This document shows, piece by piece, positions 58,942 through 64,000 of a stretch of DNA of 64,000 bases. The stretch is from Adiantum capillus-veneris. Lineage: Eukaryota; Streptophyta; Polypodiopsida; Polypodiales; Pteridaceae. Numbering within the stretch: position 1 is the stretch's first letter; each line of letters starts with the position of its first letter. The stretch lies in contig CM043971.1 of NCBI GenBank assembly GCA_014529385.2, positions 60,590,709 through 60,654,708 of the forward strand, given 5' to 3'. The notes beneath the pieces are model-generated. The model was not told the origin of the DNA and ran no database searches. It saw only the letters and a program-made list of their open reading frames with translations. A program made the translations under genes and the position numbers.

Positions 58942-59330
58942 GTGAAGCAACCAAGATCCTCAGATGAGATTTTCTTAAAAAGATTAGCTACGCTGATGCT
59001 AGTGAACAAAAATGGGTCTTTTGAATCAAAGGTGTTAAACATTGCAAGAGCTTCTAGAGTTTTGGGAGTCCACAGGAGAAGTTTCTACTCAGCTGAACAT
59101 CACATGAGTCACGAAGAAGAGGATGGCTCATTGCCATTGGCAACATGCCAAAGATAGCAGCATAGGAGCACCCTTACCCATGAAGTGAAAGATATTGTTT
59201 TTGACTTTTGGACTACTCAGACAAGGGTCTCTATGTGGAAAAACAATGTTTTCCGTAAGGTGTAGGAAGAAACACTTACGGAAAACATCCTACTCATTTG
59301 TTGGACATACCATAGGCTTGGAAGATTACC
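58942..59330 (+). pseudogene. Decayed ORF of unknown type
   Basis: One frame, broken by stops at 59155 and about 59260, encodes SSDEIFLKRLATLMLVNKNG and, further on, LTHEVKDIVFDFWTTQTRVS. The last part faintly recalls a D-F-W-x-x-x-T-R-V-S segment seen in proteins of some DNA transposons, but I cannot name a family with confidence. Confidence 0.3.
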
Positions 59331-59554
59331 CTCTCTCTTTAATGAAATTTATAACATTACTGTTATTGTCTTAGTGATGGCTATCTTGCACACCACTATG
59401 GTGTTGTTCGACTACTATGGTGCTTTAATACTCTGCTTAATTTTATCTAGCTTGGCTTAACTTCTTTCTAACATTGTTTGAGGATTTATGAAGGTGCATG
59501 CAATAATAATAAGATCATTACTTGCTACCCCAAAATTTATGAGAGTGAGACAAC

Positions 59555-59783
59555 AGGGAAGGCTGTTGAAGTCCCTGGCCTGAAAAGAGCCAAAAGGGTG
59601 AAGGCAGTGGCAAGAGACTCCAAAGTACTTCAAGTGGTGGGAACAATTGAAATGAAAGGTACTAGTCCGTCCTCCACCCCATGGAAAGGAGGGGTTTTCA
59701 TTGTTCCACTACACAATCCATTTGCACCACTAGAGGAAAAGAAATCCCCAGACTTCGAACCCCCTAGATTCTCTTGAGACAAA

Positions 59784-59820
<37 letters not shown>

Positions 59821-60060
59821 CGCGGATGATTCGGATGCTAGAGAATTCAAGTCCCTGGCCTGGAAAGAGACAAAAGGGTGAAGGCAATGACAAGAGACTC
59901 CAACGTGATTCCAGTCGTGAGAATACTTGAGGTGAAAGGTTCTAGTCCGTCCTCCACCCCACGGAAAGGAGGAGGGGTTCACTCTCCCACTGCACAATCC
60001 ATTTGCAGCATTGTAGTAAAAGAAATCTTGTAACTTTGAACCCCAATGCGTGGGGGGGTG
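59555..60060 (+). repeat. Tandem duplication of about 230-280 bp around a G-run
   Basis: 59555-59785 and 59838-60060 share AAGTCCCTGGCCTG, AGTCCGTCCTCCACCCCA and CAATCCATTTGCA in the same order, roughly 80-85% alike. The 34-G run lies between them. Confidence 0.85.
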
Positions 60061-60124
60061 AGGGCGGAATGATTTGGATGTTGAAGAATTTGTTCCTCTT
60101 TCCCAATGAACCCCTCATTAATGA

Positions 60125-60720
60125 TGGAGTCTCTCACTATCTAATCTTGGAACGTAAAGGGGTTGAAAACCCATAAGAAGATTACCCTATTCTGGGAGTA
60201 AATAAAAAAGAAGAAGGCAGTCAACTGCTGGGCCATCTAGGAACACCACTTAGATGCTCATAGCAAGAGAAAGTAGGCACTAGAAAATCAACTAGTATTC
60301 TATGGAGAAGGAAGTAATGGTTTGAGTGGTGTCCTCAGCATTGTGGACAGAGAATTGGAGCCGAAGTTGGTTCTAAACCACCCATTTGACAGAATCCTGG
60401 GGATTGGAATCAGATGGGAAGGGCATCCATTCACCATTGTGAATGTGTATGGCCCTTGCAATGCAAAATATAGAGCTAAACTAAGGTGAGTGGTTCTTCA
60501 TTGGCAACTTCAATATGGTAGAAAAGAGTAGGGATAGAACATGACCCTCCAATTTACTGGCTTGATCGGAAAGGTCTAAATGGCAAAGTTTGTGCAAAAA
60601 ATGGGCCGATGGAACAACACGCCAAGCTGACTAGATACCGTCGTTGATGGAGATGAAAGTAGTCCCAACTAAAAACCTTTCGGATCACATACATTTTAAG
60701 AATAGTACCGGGGAGGAGCA
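60125..60720 (+). pseudogene. LINE endonuclease (AP-endonuclease-like) domain
   Basis: SWNVKGLK at about 60145 is the N-terminal motif of L1 endonucleases. It is followed by EHHLDAHSKRK (the E-H-H motif near the active-site glutamate), FYGEGSNGLSGVL, PFTIVNVYGPC near 60440 and GNFNMV near 60505, where the D of GDFN reads N. It would nick target DNA. Stops occur every 30-60 codons. Confidence 0.78.
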
Positions 60721-61225
60721 GACCCCAAGAGGGGGGGGGGGGGGGGGGGGGGGAATTGTTAGTAGCAGGGGCACCCCTATTCAAACACCCTCTTTTAAGG
60801 AATCTAACCAAGAAAGCACTAGGTAAGCTCAAAAAAGATATCGACCTCAACAAACACAATGCGTGGGACCTCTTTTCTTGGAGAATCCAGAAAGAATTCA
60901 AAACCTTGGGCCCCTGAATCAAGAAAGTTATGGAGGTACACCTTCTGCATCTTACAACGGAGGTCGAATTGCTTACCTCCAAAAAATCCAATGGGCTTGC
61001 TACTAAGGATGAGCACAAACGATGGCTCGAAGCCAAATCTAACCTTGCTAATGAGGAGTTAAAAGATATCAGAAAGGCAATGCTTCTCTTCAAGGAGACT
61101 GCCCTCCAACCGTGAAGTCTCTAATCAAGCTCATTTTTTTTAGGGCTTAAAAAATCAAGAAGAGCCAAGGCCATGTCTGCTCGCTCCATGATGAGAAAGG
61201 GACAATACTTAGTAACCAAGATGAG

Positions 61226-62245
61226 ATGGCTGGTTTGATGCTGAGAAATCTTAGTCAAATCATTGGATGGCCAAAGACCCAGTCCCAAGAAGTGGAAAAA
61301 GCCAGAGGGTCCTTACTTCAGAGTGTCAAGAAGAAGATTCCCCACTCACAAGCTAATTTTTTGGGAAGGTCATTTTCCAAAGACGAATGTTCACTAGCAT
61401 TGCAAGCTCTTGGCAAGGAGAAGTCCCCTGGTTGGGATGGGATGAGGGTGGAATTCTATAGAGAATTTTGGAATGATCTCAAGGTCCCAATCACAAGGTT
61501 GGCCAATAAATCCATTGTCGAAGGGCCGTTGGAGATAAGTGTAAAGAGAGGGCTTATCAAACCCATCCCCAAATAGATTCGTTGTTCTCTACTAAACCAC
61601 TGGCACCCTATAACAATGATGTCACTGGCCTACAAAATTATTGCTAAAGCTATAGCCTTCAGACTAGCCCCCTTACTAACCCCGATCATCTCTCCTCATC
61701 AGCATGGGTTCATCAAATGAAGGTCCATTTACGATAACATCTTGGTAGCAATGGTGGGCATCGAGTACGCAACTGTCACAAACCAAGAGTGTGTAGTGTT
61801 ATAGTTGGAGCTGGATAAGGCTTATGAGAGAATAACATGGAAATTTATAGAAGCCATCATGGAAGCTCTGGGCTTTGGGTTGTGCCTATGTGGTCTGGTA
61901 GGTGTATTGGGAGCTGGAAGCCAGTCAGAGCTCCTATTTAACAATAGAATTGTAGGATCTTTTGAGGTCAAAAGGTTTATTAAGCAAGGATGGCCTCTAG
62001 CCCGCCCTGCTCTTTGCCATAGGATCACATCCTTTAATCATGATGCTCGAAGCTAGTGCAGAACGAGGGGAATTGCAAGGCATGGCTTTGCTAGGAAATA
62101 GCCAACTCCTAGAAAAACGTTTTGCAGACAATTCTCTCCTCTTCTTGAAAGCGTGCCCCCAGGTCATCATGAAAGCTTTGGAGATTGTACAAATGTTCTC
62201 AGTTGCTTCGGGGTCCTAGTGTAATATAGAGAAGTCAAGGTTGAT
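61226..62245 (+). pseudogene. LINE reverse transcriptase
   Basis: KEKSPGWDGMRVEFYREFW (about 61415) is the L1 RT start motif. Then come WHPITMMSLAYKIIAKAIA, SPHQHGFIK, LELDKAYERITWKFIE (motif A with its aspartate at about 61815), a G-x-PLxPALFA motif split by a frameshift near 62000, and RFADNSLLFLK near 62120, where the catalytic FADD box reads FADN. It would copy the LINE RNA at the target nick. It is inactive as read. Confidence 0.85.
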
Positions 62246-63870
62246 CTCCCTATCAAAAAATGACTCATTTGACTCTTTTGTCTGGTCGGGGGAGATTGTC
62301 ACAAAAAGGAATATCTCCAGACATTTGAGAGCCCCCTTGGGGGTGGACGTAACTCACAAGCAAAGATTTGAGTGGGTGCTTGAGAAAATCAAAACAAAAA
62401 TGAGTAGGTGGGAGTATGCTCTTCTCCCATTCCCAACTCAGATAAAACTAATAAATGCCTTTATGATTCCTTATATTGCTTTCACTAGACCGCTTCTCAA
62501 GATGGCTAAGTGTCACTGGAAAGAGTTCTTAAAACCAGTTTGAAAAGGTTTTTATGGAAAAACAACACGAATCCTCCAGGCCATGGCCATGGGCCCGTTG
62601 GGAATCAGTTGCTCGATTGAGGAATCAAGGAGGCCTTAAAATTTCGAACCTTGTGGCCCATGCAGAATCTTGTTGCGCCAAATTTGTTGTTTCCTTGGCT
62701 AAACAGGATCAAGTTTGGGCTGTCATGATCAAAGATATGATAGAAGAAGCTAAACTTGGCTCGAAAGGTGGAAAGTGGAGAGGGGTGGAGGTTCACCACA
62801 AGCTGTTAGCCCCGACATGGACTACCCTAAGATTGGGGGACAACTCAGAGAACTGGTAAGAAAATGCAATAGAGCAGCAGGAGTCTTAAAGTGGGGGGGA
62901 AAACCAGATACTTCAAGAACTCCATTTTGCATTGGTCCCCCTGGTTTTCCAAAGTTGTAGATTTGCCACAAATTTCCTATTGGATAGAGACATGAAGGAA
63001 GCTGAATAATAAGGGTCTTAATCGACTAGGGCACTTCTGGGATAGTGACAACAAGAGCTAGAAAACCATTGACCTTCTGGTTACCTAGTACCAACTAAAT
63101 AGCTTGGAGGTCTTGCTGGTCCACAAAGTGAGGAAAGAGCTTGACAATATAGTGATGTCTATCTGTGATTTGGAGTTTGACTAGAATGTCTGGAAATGGC
63201 TCCGAAGATGTCTCTAATCAAAACCCCATCCTAAAGACATTTACCATACAATGATGCATAAGAAGAACTGGTCTAGTCCCCCTTAACAAGATATGGAAAA
63301 CACAATGGCCAAAGGAAATGTGGGAGAAAAAGTAATGGAGAACATCTGGACGCCAAAGGTTCCGCAGCACATGAAGGTATTTTTATGGTAGGGGATTTGG
63401 GGTGCTCTACCGACGGGGGTGAAGATTCAGGAAAGAAGGATTGGGTCAAATCGATGCTTGGGGTGCAGGATGGCTAATGAAGATCTAGCCTACCTCTTCA
63501 TGGATTGCCCCACTATCAAAGGCCTTGCAAGGAAAATATGAAAATGGGTCCAAAGAACATTGAAAATTGGTTTTTACAAGACTGATCTATTCCTTGGAGG
63601 GAAGAATTCAGATGGTCCTGCCATCCTCATCAGCACTCAAATCATTAGGTACTTCTTCTTACATAATGTATGGTGGACAAGGAACTGGTGTGTGTTTGAA
63701 TGAGGTCTTGAGGTGGCAAGCTTTGCAGATATTATACAAGAAATCAAAGTGCTAATTTGGATGCTCCGGTGCAAGCAACACTTGGAGGATTGGTCTAGGA
63801 CTACTTGTGCCTTGTTGTCAGTAGAGGGTATGCCTAGGAAGGGGGAAAGGCTTGGCTATCAATAATTAAA
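62245..63870 (+). pseudogene. LINE RT thumb and zinc-binding C-terminal region
   Basis: After RT come LGVDVTHKQRFEWVLEKIKT and RWEYALLPFPTQIKLINAFM, typical of the RT thumb of plant LINEs. The zf-RVT motif near 63453-63510 reads CLGCRMANEDLAYLFMDCP (C-x2-C, then C), followed by scattered remnants. Multiple frame changes separate the parts. The 3' end cannot be set. Confidence 0.75.
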
Positions 63871-64000
63871 AGATCTCAGAAGAACATGATAATGGACCTT
63901 ATGCATCAAGGATAAGGGGCCAAGCTGGTTGGGATGGCTGCCCTGATAGCCATTGTAATTACGGTCCCTAGATGATGTCATGGCTCAACACGAGCATGAC

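Larger units (their letters stand above)
58553..60121. other. Unassigned stretch with a decayed ORF and a duplicated segment
   Basis: No known gene. A + strand frame runs from 58942 to about 59330 with stops at 59155 and 59260. The 59478-59777 frame, repeated in part at 59838-60060, leads directly into the LINE and may be the end of its ORF1. A 34-G run lies at 59787-59820. Confidence 0.45.
60122..63870 (+). mobile_element. L1-like LINE (non-LTR retrotransposon), decayed
   Basis: ORF2 domains run in order: endonuclease, RT, and a zinc-binding C-terminal region. Many stops and frameshifts are present, no poly(A) tail or target duplication was found, and a 23-G run (60731-60753) interrupts the region after the endonuclease. 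The layout and wording fit plant L1 elements. Confidence 0.85.

Overview
This window looks like nuclear DNA of a land plant with a large, repeat-dominated genome. The evidence is the set of element types: Ty1/copia elements primed by initiator-Met tRNA, Ty3/gypsy elements (one with a second RNase H), a CACTA element with a plant tnp2-type transposase, a Mutator-like element (MULE) and an L1-like LINE. GT-AG introns of 71-93 nt fit as well. I see no intact host gene and no tRNA or rRNA gene. Nearly every coding region is broken by stops or frameshifts. I cannot name the species.

Layout. 1-5930 is a rearranged Ty3/gypsy element on the + strand with two RNase H domains. 5931-11144 is non-coding apart from a MULE transposase fragment (about 10580-10890, - strand). 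11145-15933 is a complete copia insertion with 143-bp LTRs and a 5-bp target duplication; its reverse transcriptase core is deleted. 15934-23380 is mostly anonymous, with an alanine-rich decayed ORF region and two copies of a GC-rich 28-bp perfect palindrome near 17.7-17.9 kb. 23389-24156 (- strand) is gag-like, followed by an LTR-like stretch up to about 25775.

25776-58552 is a nest. The oldest layer is copia element A (- strand), whose 5' LTR is 58325-58552 and whose gag is split. A same-family copia element B (+ strand, 26097-31167) sits in its nucleocapsid region. A gypsy element C (- strand, LTRs 31649-33653 and 51063-57599) sits in its gag. Element C was in turn hit by a 1.27-kb DNA transposon (34580-35845), a 9.95-kb MULE (37033-46980, exact 9-bp target duplication) and a 4.56-kb CACTA element (52898-57457, 3-bp target duplication, inside the 5' LTR of C).

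The most interesting object is the MULE. It carries two divergent genes. One, on the + strand, is a MULE transposase with a WRKY-GCM1-like zinc finger and a SWIM finger. The other, on the - strand, is a nine-exon gene relic (41745-38564). It encodes a ParB-like domain followed by a DNA methyltransferase of beta-type motif order (motif IV before motif I). Eight introns with GT-AG ends connect its exons, in matching phase where I checked. A transposon combining a Mutator transposase with a bacterial-type ParB/DNA methyltransferase is unusual. It is the best candidate in this window for an undescribed system, although this copy is decayed.

58553-60121 is unassigned DNA with a decayed ORF, a duplicated segment and a 34-G run. 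60122 to about 63870 is a decayed L1-like LINE on the + strand.
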